A DNA stretch of 64,000 bases, from the NCBI RefSeq assembly GCF_023284045.1, contig NZ_JAKIKQ010000010.1, forward strand, positions 1 to 64,000. Direction: 5' to 3'. Numbering within the stretch: the stretch's first letter is position 1; each line of letters begins with the position of its first letter. This DNA is from Shewanella kaireitica (GTDB lineage Bacteria > Pseudomonadota > Gammaproteobacteria > Enterobacterales > Shewanellaceae). Shown here piece by piece: positions 1 through 7,258 of this stretch. The position numbers were made by a program, and so were the translations under genes. The notes under the pieces were generated by a model. The model was not told the DNA's origin, did no database searches, and saw nothing but the letters and a program-made list of their open reading frames with translations.

Positions 1-1
1 G

Positions 2-115
2 ATTGCACATTGGAAAGAGATGCTAGATCAGCCTGGTCACAAGATCAGCCGTCCACGTCAGTTATACACTGGTGATGCAGAACGTAGCTTTGTTGCTAAA
101 GACAAACGCGGTTAA
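2..115 (+). CDS. gltA: Citrate synthase, C-terminal fragment
   Basis: Only the last 37 codons are inside the window. The fragment reads IAHWKEMLDQPGHKISRPRQ followed by LYTG and a basic tail, then a TAA stop. This matches the C-terminus of type II citrate synthase (E. coli GltA ends with a very similar IAHW...RPRQLYTG stretch). The enzyme condenses acetyl-CoA and oxaloacetate in the cytoplasm as the first step of the TCA cycle. The catalytic His and Asp residues lie upstream of the window and cannot be checked. A strong hairpin terminator follows 37 bases after the stop, so this is the last gene of its transcript. Confidence 0.9.
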   Translation: MAHWKEMLDQPGHKISRPRQLYTGDAERSFVAKDKRG

Positions 116-151
116 TAACCCAATTAGTCGTTGAACTTTAGATAAAATACT

Positions 152-178
152 AAAAGGCACTCATTGAGTGCCTTTTTT
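152..178 (+). terminator. Rho-independent terminator after gltA
   Basis: Perfect 11-bp stem AAAAGGCACTC / GAGTGCCTTTT with a 3-base loop, running into a T tract. The A-rich 5' side means it could also stop transcription arriving from the other strand. Confidence 0.9.
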
Positions 179-398
179 ATTGGCTAGCATAGCCATACAC
201 ACCTCGGTGGAGTGAGTTCAGACGCATTTGAAGCAGCCTCAAAATGAGGCTGTAAAATGTCTAGGGTTCTGGGACCAGTCCAATACTGAGCTACATATAA
301 CCCTATGAAGTTGGGCTATATTGACAAAACATTGACCGAATTAATCGCATTACTGTATGTAAAAATACTAATGCCAACCAATTTCCCTTAGTTAAATA

Positions 399-1817
399 TC
401 ACTTATCTTGCTTCCACTCAGCAAATGAGCTACCAAGAGGAGATGTTGGCTTATCCCAATATGCAGGTGTTTTTGAATATTCTAAAACTGGCTTGAGGTG
501 GGTAATAACACCATAAGGTGTTTCTGTTTTTATTGAGCTTTTACTTTGATTACCACCAGAAACAACTTTATGGATTATCTGCATTATTTTCTCTATATCT
601 TTATTCTGCTCGCGTTGCTTCTGATCTTGGAACCACATGCAGGTGCGCGCCAAAGATACTCTTACGCGCTGTGCTCCACCGATGAATGCGCGATCATGCA
701 GCGCTTTCAGTATACCTATAGATCCCATTAGGCCAGTACCATAATCAGTTAAGAAGCCATAAGGGAAAAGGATTGGCTGTTCTGCCGTTCCGTGGTCAAA
801 GGCAGAGCCAGCTGCCGCTTGTCCAATATTCTCCCAGCCAGCACGATAACCCCAAGGGCCAACTTCCCCAAATGCAGAGCTAGTTACAATAATCAAGTTA
901 GGGTTAAGTGATAAAAGTTTTTCTTCCGTTAAGCCAAACTTTTCCTGCAATCGCCCTGGAGCATAACCATTAACAAACACATCCGCTGCAGAAATCAATT
1001 GATGTAATTTATCCAACTCACTTGCGTTATTAAGGTTGAGGTAGGCATTACATTTACCAAAACCAGTATCGAGATAGTTTGACATAATTCTCTCGGCGCT
1101 TGGATTGGCAATATGTAAAACTTCAGCTCCTTGCTCAGCCAAAAAAGTCGACATCGAAGGGCCGGCAATGATATGGCTTAGATCTAATACTTTGATATCA
1201 CTAAGTGGACGCTCACTTGGCAAGAAAGGGACTTTTTTACCTTCATTTAGTGCCGAGACTTGAAAAGGAGGTAGTTGCTCCAGTGCTTTCCCCTGAGGAT
1301 GTGCTCTAAACTCTTCTCGAGTTCTAACTTTGTTACCACTCAACCCCTGAGCATTGAATATTTCTTCCCATTCATCAGCTGTTTTCGTCATATAGGCCGC
1401 TTCAATTGCTGCTTTATTTGGTGGGCAATTGAGTACATTCAGGGTCTCATCATGTAAATGGTTTAAGGCTGTAATGGTTTCAAAAAAGCCATCTTTAGTC
1501 TTATGAGTTAGTGATTCAAATCGTTTAAATGCATCTAGCTGCAGTGGCTGATCATTAATATGAATAAAGTTAGGACGGTACAGCATCTCCATGGCCCGTT
1601 GATGGTCAACAGTAATGGACTGCACCTCTCCTGTTTTATGCTTCCAAATATTAGCGACAAGTAAGCCATTCATCATTAGCAACGATGAAAAACTGTCGGA
1701 AACATTATATGGAGATAGCTCATCACTTTCTGGATGATAATTAATGTCTCTCACGCTAATCAAAGGGTCAATTTCAATAGCGGCGTATTGTTTTAAGTCA
1801 TTAAGTGCTTTTAACAT
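399..1817 (-). CDS. Family III CoA-transferase (CaiB/BaiF)-like protein, permuted architecture, copy 1
   Basis: About 472 residues. The motif that normally sits near the N-terminus of family III CoA-transferases (DLSHIIAGPSMS, leading the Rossmann-like part) occurs near residue 215 here. It is followed by a DYGTG segment carrying the expected catalytic Asp position (about residue 361) and the usual C-terminal ending (KPVLEYSKTP...SPLG). The roughly 210 residues before it resemble the second half of another family III copy (VSDSFSS, GLLVANIWKHKTG, then THKTKDG). The substrate is unknown; the family moves CoA between carboxylic acids. I chose the ATG at 1817 because the Shine-Dalgarno AGGA sits six bases upstream and this start aligns with that of the paralog at 7259. 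An ATG two codons earlier touches the AGGA. The gene is divergent from a LysR regulator, its likely controller. Confidence 0.8.
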   Translation of the reverse strand: MLKALNDLKQYAAIEIDPLISVRDINYHPESDELSPYNVSDSFSSLLMMNGLLVANIWKHKTGEVQSITVDHQRAMEMLYRPNFIHINDQPLQLDAFKRFESLTHKTKDGFFETITALNHLHDETLNVLNCPPNKAAIEAAYMTKTADEWEEIFNAQGLSGNKVRTREEFRAHPQGKALEQLPPFQVSALNEGKKVPFLPSERPLSDIKVLDLSHIIAGPSMSTFLAEQGAEVLHIANPSAERIMSNYLDTGFGKCNAYLNLNNASELDKLHQLISAADVFVNGYAPGRLQEKFGLTEEKLLSLNPNLIIVTSSAFGEVGPWGYRAGWENIGQAAAGSAFDHGTAEQPILFPYGFLTDYGTGLMGSIGILKALHDRAFIGGAQRVRVSLARTCMWFQDQKQREQNKDIEKIMQIIHKVVSGGNQSKSSIKTETPYGVITHLKPVLEYSKTPAYWDKPTSPLGSSFAEWKQDK

Positions 1818-1843
1818 GGTCATTCCTATAGGGGGTATTTATC

Positions 1844-1853
1844 TTGCAAGCAA
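1844..1853. promoter_or_regulatory. TTGC-AA-GCAA palindrome in the CoA-transferase/LysR divergent region
   Basis: TTGCAAGCAA lies between the divergent starts at 1817 and 1904. It resembles palindromes upstream of the porin gene (3752) and of the second CoA-transferase (7166). The idea that it is a LysR-family operator is inference; short palindromes of this kind also occur by chance. Confidence 0.3.
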
Positions 1854-1903
1854 GCTTATATAGGACTAGATTTAAGATAAATGTCTTAAAAAGGAGAATA
1901 GTT

Positions 1904-2791
1904 TTGCTTGGTGGCAATAATGGATTTGACCTAAACTCACTGATGATTTTTAAACATGTCGTTGAACTCAGTTCAATGTCAAAAGCGGCTGAAAAACTTG
2001 GAATTAACGCTTCAACAGTCACCAGAAAGCTAACCGAGCTAGAAACGTTTTACGGTGTAAAATTACTTATTCGTACAACCAGAACACTGACATTGACTCA
2101 GGAAGGTAAGACATTCTATGAGTCATGCCTCAATGTTGAAGATATTTTGCGATGCTCTGAAGGTGAAATAACACATAATCAAACTGAGCCCACGGGAATT
2201 CTAAAAATAGTTTCACCAGTCGACTTTGGCAATTTGGTGCTGATGGACCCTTTGTGTGAATTTGGAAAAAAATACCCAAAAGTAGATCTTGAGATAGAGT
2301 TTTCTAATCGACAAGTCGATGTGATTGAGGAGGGTGTTGATATATGGCTTTCTGTTGGCGAAACATTGGCTACCCATTTGATTGCTAAGCGCCTTATCAA
2401 TATAAATAGGGGCTTAATGGCCTCTCCCTCTTACCTTCAAAAGTATGGCACAATTGCTTCAATTAGTGATATAAACCCGCCTCATAAACAGATTAAAAAT
2501 ACCAGTCCCTTTTCGTACCTGTACAGTAATATATTAAGTGATCTACCAGCACAAGTCTCGGTTAATAGTACTTATGCAGTGCTCAAAGCATGTATGGCAG
2601 GGCTGGGGTTAGCCTTTATATCTAAGCCATTAGCAGATAAGTACACTAAAGATGGCGAGCTAGTAAGGTTACTTGAAGATAAATTAGACTATTCAGTGAC
2701 AATACAAGTGCTTTATGCGGAAAGAAACCTTAAGCCACTGAGAACCCAAGTTTTCTTGGATTTTATAGCTAATTACTTTACCAATAAATAG
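1904..2791 (+). CDS. LysR-family transcriptional regulator
   Basis: The N-terminus carries a LysR winged helix-turn-helix (FDLNSLMIFKHVVELSSMSK, then AAEKLGINASTVTRKLTELE). A periplasmic-binding-protein-like effector domain follows to the end. In this family the effector domain senses a small molecule and the HTH binds T-N11-A palindromes next to a divergent target. The open frame extends back to an ATG at 1844, but a strong Shine-Dalgarno (AAGGAG, 1891-1896) sits seven bases before an in-frame TTG at 1904. I prefer that start, giving 295 residues. The gene is divergent from the CoA-transferase at 399-1817, which makes that gene the obvious target. A large hairpin follows the stop. Confidence 0.9.
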   Translation: MLGGNNGFDLNSLMIFKHVVELSSMSKAAEKLGINASTVTRKLTELETFYGVKLLIRTTRTLTLTQEGKTFYESCLNVEDILRCSEGEITHNQTEPTGILKIVSPVDFGNLVLMDPLCEFGKKYPKVDLEIEFSNRQVDVIEEGVDIWLSVGETLATHLIAKRLININRGLMASPSYLQKYGTIASISDINPPHKQIKNTSPFSYLYSNILSDLPAQVSVNSTYAVLKACMAGLGLAFISKPLADKYTKDGELVRLLEDKLDYSVTIQVLYAERNLKPLRTQVFLDFIANYFTNK

Positions 2792-2796
2792 TAATG

Positions 2797-2844
2797 ACTC
2801 CCTAAGGAAAAGTAGAGTTACTTATCTACTTGAACCTTAGGAGT
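2797..2844. other. Nested hairpin between convergent genes
   Basis: Outer arms ACTCC(C)TAAGG and CCTTAGGAGT, with one bulged base, enclose a second perfect stem AAGTAGA / TCTACTT. It lies six bases after the LysR stop and before the end of the convergent porin gene. No strong T tract follows on either strand, so it may be a terminator or barrier hairpin of non-canonical type. Confidence 0.55.
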
Positions 2845-2870
2845 AGCATTTGATTGAATCAATAATAGTG

Positions 2871-3653
2871 TTAGAAATAGTAGTTGAACTCTATGCCTCT
2901 TACAGCGTCAGAGTAACCCTGTTCAGCATTCCATTCACTACTGTACTGAATATCGAAATGCTTATTGATTTGATAAGTTAGACGAAGCTCGTTATGAAAT
3001 ATATTAGACTCCCCATTATAATAAGTATCAACGTAGCTATCTTTACCACCGATGCTGCTACGCCATTCAGGGTTATACATGAATGTTAACTTGTCTACTA
3101 GCTGAACCTCGGCATAGACCCCAACTTCAGCATAAGCTCCAGGCAAAGTGTAACCTTCAACATAACCCGCTGCTGGAGTCATTTCGCCGGTTTCAGGGTT
3201 AGGAACCGCACCTATATAGCCATTCTCTATAGTCAAGCCTAAACCAATATATGGCACAATCTTGATACGATCATTTTGATATAACCAGCTTGCGTTCGCT
3301 GAAGCGTCTAATGCTTGCGAATTCACATCATAGTTAGCATCGAAATATGACCCGAGACCAGAGCCTTTATCATTATTAAACATACGAATCCTAACGCTAT
3401 CAATTGAGTTATCAGCTATACCTTGATCTTTGTCTACCCAACCAAGTGAATCACCCGCAACCCCTTTAATTTCGATAATGCTTTTACTGATACTATCAGC
3501 GCTTTCTGAGTTGTATTGTACTTTAACTTTAGCGCCGTAATTATCGAAACCAATACCAGTGGCAAGCGTTGATGATTGTGCTACATCAGCGGCAAATGCT
3601 GAAGAAGAAACTAAAGATGCTAAAAGGATTAATCTAGTTGTATTGTTTTTCAT
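2871..3653 (-). CDS. Outer-membrane beta-barrel protein, KdgM/OmpG-like porin
   Basis: 260 residues beginning with a Sec signal peptide (MKNNTTRLILLASLVSSSAF, cleavage expected after AFA before ADVAQ). The mature chain shows alternating amphipathic strands with many aromatic residues, and it ends in a strand with a terminal Phe (GIEFNYYF), the signature of outer-membrane barrel proteins. The size and style fit monomeric oligosaccharide porins of the KdgM/OmpG kind, but the substrate cannot be read from the sequence. A good Shine-Dalgarno (GAGAGAG) precedes the ATG. A perfect TTGCAC-TG-GTGCAA palindrome about 100 bases upstream suggests specific regulation. Assignment to the barrel class is firm; the subfamily is an inference. 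Confidence 0.75.
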   Translation of the reverse strand: MKNNTTRLILLASLVSSSAFAADVAQSSTLATGIGFDNYGAKVKVQYNSESADSISKSIIEIKGVAGDSLGWVDKDQGIADNSIDSVRIRMFNNDKGSGLGSYFDANYDVNSQALDASANASWLYQNDRIKIVPYIGLGLTIENGYIGAVPNPETGEMTPAAGYVEGYTLPGAYAEVGVYAEVQLVDKLTFMYNPEWRSSIGGKDSYVDTYYNGESNIFHNELRLTYQINKHFDIQYSSEWNAEQGYSDAVRGIEFNYYF

Positions 3654-3751
3654 TGAATTACTCTCTCATTAAATTTGTCAGTATTGTTAGAACGAGACGA
3701 ATTGTATTAGAGAGAATAATGGTGATAAACACCTTAGATTAACGAATACTG

Positions 3752-3765
3752 TTGCACTGGTGCAA
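3752..3765. promoter_or_regulatory. Palindrome upstream of the porin gene
   Basis: TTGCACTGGTGCAA has perfect 6-bp arms around a TG centre, about 100 bases upstream of the porin start. It shares its TTGC/GCAA core with sites near both CoA-transferase genes. The operator role is inferred. Confidence 0.4.
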
Positions 3766-3838
3766 TAATAAAATGTAGAGCTATTTAGGTAAAAGAGGAA
3801 ACCTAATTGGCGAAGAAATAATAGAGCCTAAAGAGGTC

Positions 3839-3870
3839 AGGCTAAACAACCCTATTGACTTGTTTAGCCT
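3839..3870 (-). terminator. Hairpin downstream of the SYLF lipoprotein gene
   Basis: Perfect 11-bp arms AGGCTAAACAA / TTGTTTAGCCT with a 10-base loop, 30 bases beyond the stop of the 3900-5354 gene. The T tract on the minus strand is weak, so termination is likely but not certain. Confidence 0.5.
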
Positions 3871-3899
3871 TGCATCATAGCGAAACTCAGTTGTTAAAA

Positions 3900-5354
3900 T
3901 TAAAATCGATAGTTAATACTAGAAATGAATTGATGTTTATCACTATTTTTTTTCCCATACTCCATCGCTATAGACCAATCATGATTGAAAATATAGTTTG
4001 CACCTAAGATACCCATCCACTTATCAGTATTACTCTGATGAACTTTATAATTAATAAAAGCATCCGTACCGGGGATCCCTTGTTCTCCTGTAAGTATAAG
4101 ATCGCTATCTAGGTATCCAGCACCGACAAAAACAGAAATAGATTGCAAACCTGATAACACAAACTGTTTGCCGAATCTGGGTGATGCATTAAAGATATGG
4201 CCTTCCGCATCGGTCTTTTGCATATCGGCATAGGTGTAAGATAGAGGAAGTACAAAAAAGTAATCGTCCCAACCTGCAGCAAAAATAGTACCTAAGGTAT
4301 AACTTGTTCCTTCTAAATGAGCCACGACGGGTACAGTGAGCGCTTTATCCGAAAGGGCATTACACACCGGCTTGTTAACTAACTTGCTGCAATCTACATT
4401 TGATTGCTCAAGAAAGCCATTTCCATCTATGGTGAACTGAATGTCAGCTTCCCCTTTAATTTTGCCTACACTGGCAAAAACATTCATAAACGGAAATAGC
4501 CATGCATCCAATTTCAACTGTGGTGAGCGAGTACTGTTGGTATTATCATGGAAACTAACAAAGTCTATTGGATAACGTTGCGAACCATTGAAACCAACTT
4601 CGAGCTCATTGATATCCATAGCTTGAAAGGTATCGGTGTAAATTACGCTTATACCGTATGGCCGTGGAAGATCATACCCCTTATTGACAACATTCTGTGC
4701 GAAAAAGGGCAATGCTCTGTTCCACTCTTTTGCTATCACTTCTTCATCTTCAACTGGCTTATTTGCAAAAAAAGTTGCACCTAGCCCCGTGTCTGTTAAA
4801 TCGTGATTGATTGAAGATTGGAATAAACTTGCGCTCCCTAAAATAATCGCACCATCTTTAGAAAGAACATAAAAAGGCAGTTGATTGTTGATACGTGTTT
4901 TGCTGGTTGAAGCAACTGTTTCATCGATTTGAAAATGCATTTCAGCACTCATAACCGTTTCAAACGACCCAGAGAGAAACTCGTCGATGTCAGCTCGCGA
5001 GTTAAATAGCACCAATGCTTCATAGTTGCTGTATCCTAGTCCTAATCCGAAATTAAAGCGCTGGATATCAACATAGATGATTGACCCGTCCTCATTATCG
5101 AATAGTGCGCCAATGCCCGTACCGCCACCAACAATAGATAAGCCATAATTACTCATATTTATCGTTACATAAGCTGTTGCATTGGCTAGTTGATTAGGTA
5201 ATTCAGGGTATGCTTCGGTCAACTCTTTGATAAGAGCTTTTGAGTTTGTTTGGATCTCATTCCTTACTTTCTCGATATCATTATGCGATATAGAAGTACT
5301 ACAGGCTTGCAGTAACAAGGCGCAAATAGTAACAATGAGTTTATACTGGGGCAT
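3900..5354 (-). CDS. SYLF (Ysc84-like) domain lipoprotein with barrel-like C-terminal region
   Basis: 484 residues. The N-terminus is a lipoprotein signal (MPQYKLIVTICALLLQACST; lipobox LQAC). Residues about 50-190 resemble the SYLF/Ysc84 lipid-binding fold: a glycine-rich GLSIVGGGTGIG stretch, FGLGLGYSNYEALVLFNS, a D-E-F-L-S-G segment, and a late repeat near SKDGAIILGSAS. The remaining about 250 residues look like an outer-membrane barrel: amphipathic strands (DAWLFPFMNVFASVGKIKG, SYTYADMQ) and a terminal Phe (SSINYRF). SYLF proteins bind membranes or phosphoinositides in eukaryotes, and their bacterial role is little known. The lipobox and barrel-like end point to the outer membrane. Two cysteines near residues 320-330 may form a disulfide. 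Function is not recognised; the fold assignments are by eye. Confidence 0.65.
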   Translation of the reverse strand: MPQYKLIVTICALLLQACSTSISHNDIEKVRNEIQTNSKALIKELTEAYPELPNQLANATAYVTINMSNYGLSIVGGGTGIGALFDNEDGSIIYVDIQRFNFGLGLGYSNYEALVLFNSRADIDEFLSGSFETVMSAEMHFQIDETVASTSKTRINNQLPFYVLSKDGAIILGSASLFQSSINHDLTDTGLGATFFANKPVEDEEVIAKEWNRALPFFAQNVVNKGYDLPRPYGISVIYTDTFQAMDINELEVGFNGSQRYPIDFVSFHDNTNSTRSPQLKLDAWLFPFMNVFASVGKIKGEADIQFTIDGNGFLEQSNVDCSKLVNKPVCNALSDKALTVPVVAHLEGTSYTLGTIFAAGWDDYFFVLPLSYTYADMQKTDAEGHIFNASPRFGKQFVLSGLQSISVFVGAGYLDSDLILTGEQGIPGTDAFINYKVHQSNTDKWMGILGANYIFNHDWSIAMEYGKKNSDKHQFISSINYRF

Positions 5355-5749
5355 ATGATGTACTCTTATTGTTTCTAACCCCCTAAATTGTAACTTAAAT
5401 AAAGCAATCGTGTACTTTCAATTCAACCTAAATGGCAAACCTTTTTAACTTCAGAGTGCATTCTACTCCTTAAACTAGTACTTACCTTACGGCATAAAAA
5501 AGAGTAAGAATTAACTTGATTGCTCTTACCACTGTAATCAAAGTGTTTAATGCATAACCTAGCTAAGACTCCTTCACCTAAAGTATAAAATCGGCAATTA
5601 ATTTGTATCTATTCATAGATAGCTCAGACGGAGCAATTATGAGTTTTACTCTGTTCTCCACTGCCTACTCAATGATGTCCGAACCTTTTTACTATGTAAT
5701 CAGCACAGCTTATCGTTCTTGCTCTACACTAAAAAGAAAAGGAGACTTT
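5355..5749. other. Intergenic region between divergent lipoprotein genes
   Basis: Divergent promoters for the SYLF lipoprotein and the patatin-like gene are expected here. I see one imperfect inverted repeat near 5514-5545 (ACTTGATT...AATCAAAGT) without a T tract, and no convincing coding region. The open frame from 5603 to 5749 is an upstream extension of the patatin gene, not a separate gene. Confidence 0.5.
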
Positions 5750-6934
5750 ATGAGCAATCGCATAATCATTCTGTTCATCCCTATTTGTCTATTTTTGGGT
5801 TGCGGTTCAACCCATACACTAGGTAAGCGTGTCACTAAAGACAATTACCAGTTAGCGCAGGTGGCTAATTTCGACAATACTGATAGCCAAGTTGAGCCGT
5901 ATCGTTTTTTTGGCGATGAGCACAACCGCTATTTGGAGTTTTTAGAGTCACAAGCTGAAAAAAATAACATCATCGTTACCCCTTACCTTGAAACAAGCAG
6001 CTTTAACATATTAGTGCTTTCTGGCGGCGGCGAAAATGGCGCTTTTGGTACTGGTGTGCTCAATGGGCTTAATGACCAAAAATTATTGCCCGACTTTACC
6101 ATGGTCACAGGAGTCAGTGCGGGTTCACTAATTGCACCTTTTGCCTTTATAGGCGGGGATTATTATCACAAGTTAAAACAGGTTATGCTTGGCTTAACAG
6201 ACAAAGACCTTCTCGGTAATGTTAGCCTTTTAAGAGGGGTGTTTGGCAACTCTTATTCAGAAGAAAATCGACTTTATAAAAAGGTACAACAAATATATGA
6301 CGCCGATTTAATTTCAAAAGTAGCCAAACAGCACCAAAAAGGTAAGAGGCTATTAATTGGCACTACACATTTTGATTCTGGTCGACCAATGATCTGGAAC
6401 CTTGGCTTTATAGCAAACTCAAATGCACCTAATAAATTAGAGTTAATCCACAGTATTTTGACCGCAAGTGCTTCAATTCCTGTGGTGTTTGAACCTCGAT
6501 TTATCGAGGTTCAACATGCTGGCGAAACATTTGAAGAGATGCATGTTGATGGTGGACTGACCAATCAACTGTTTTTCAATAGTTATGGATTCGACTTTAA
6601 CAAGCTTGGCCGTTTACTTGGCAGAACTGAAAACCCTAATATTTACATCATTAGAAATGGCCTATTGAGAAATAAGTTTAAGCAGGTCGAAGACAGTTCG
6701 ACAGCACTCGCTTCTAGAAGTATTGATAGCATGACAATTATGCAGGCCCGTGGCGATATTTATCGTGAAACCTTCATCAATAAATCGATGGGTGACTTTA
6801 TCTATCTTTGTTATATCGATGACTTCACTTACGAAGCTGTTAGTGATGATTTTTTTGATCATAAGTATATGGAAGCGCTCTACAACTATGGCTATAGTAA
6901 ATCCAAAAATGGAAATGCTTGGAGTAAGCATTAA
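5750..6934 (+). CDS. Patatin-like phospholipase lipoprotein
   Basis: 394 residues from the ATG at 5750, which has an AAAGGAG Shine-Dalgarno and opens a lipoprotein signal (MSNRIIILFIPICLFLGCGS, lipid-attached Cys18). Patatin hallmarks are all present: the glycine-rich oxyanion segment SGGGENGAFGTG (about 91-102), the nucleophile motif GVSAG with Ser123, and the catalytic dyad Asp267 in VDGGL. Such enzymes hydrolyse acyl esters of phospholipids or other lipids. The lipobox places it in the envelope, probably facing the periplasm. The open frame starts further upstream at 5603, but that extension would bury the signal peptide. It is divergent from the SYLF lipoprotein, another predicted lipid-interacting envelope protein. 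Confidence 0.88.
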   Translation: MSNRIIILFIPICLFLGCGSTHTLGKRVTKDNYQLAQVANFDNTDSQVEPYRFFGDEHNRYLEFLESQAEKNNIIVTPYLETSSFNILVLSGGGENGAFGTGVLNGLNDQKLLPDFTMVTGVSAGSLIAPFAFIGGDYYHKLKQVMLGLTDKDLLGNVSLLRGVFGNSYSEENRLYKKVQQIYDADLISKVAKQHQKGKRLLIGTTHFDSGRPMIWNLGFIANSNAPNKLELIHSILTASASIPVVFEPRFIEVQHAGETFEEMHVDGGLTNQLFFNSYGFDFNKLGRLLGRTENPNIYIIRNGLLRNKFKQVEDSSTALASRSIDSMTIMQARGDIYRETFINKSMGDFIYLCYIDDFTYEAVSDDFFDHKYMEALYNYGYSKSKNGNAWSKH

Positions 6935-7258
6935 ATCATTAGCTTTTACTCATTTTAAATTTAGCAAACAACAAAAAATTGGCAAATAGCTGATTTCGAA
7001 AATAGTCTACCCACCGCATTCTCAAGGGCAATAAAGGTTATATTTTATACTGGTGTAAATACAGCCATAGTTCAACCCGTAGCTCGCTTCAGAAACAGCT
7101 GTATATGCGTTAGCCATGAGCACTAGAAATGCTCAGCATTAGTATTAAAAAGATTATTGTTAAGGTGCAATAGTGTTTGCATTTTTCAAGTATTTATCGA
7201 CGTTACAGCTATAAATATAATCAGTGCCGAATCTACTGATTATTTATAGGAACACACT
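6935..7258. other. Intergenic region upstream of the second CoA-transferase
   Basis: AT-rich leader region of the 7259 gene. It contains the TGCAA-TAGTGT-TTGCA inverted repeat listed separately. No terminator for the patatin gene and no small gene was recognised. Confidence 0.5.
7166..7181. promoter_or_regulatory. TGCAA/TTGCA inverted repeat upstream of CoA-transferase copy 2
   Basis: TGCAATAGTGTTTGCA has 5-bp arms around a 6-base centre, 78 bases upstream of the start at 7259. The adjacent GGTGCAATA sequence is identical to that in the porin-gene palindrome at 3759-3767. The regulatory role is inferred. Confidence 0.3.

Noticed and set aside
1844..1903. 20-codon upstream extension of the LysR gene
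   Set aside because: The first residues are basic and unlike LysR N-termini, and a strong ribosome site precedes the TTG at 1904.
5603..5749. 49-codon upstream extension of the patatin-like gene
   Set aside because: The extension would precede a typical lipoprotein signal, and the ATG at 5750 has a strong AAAGGAG site.
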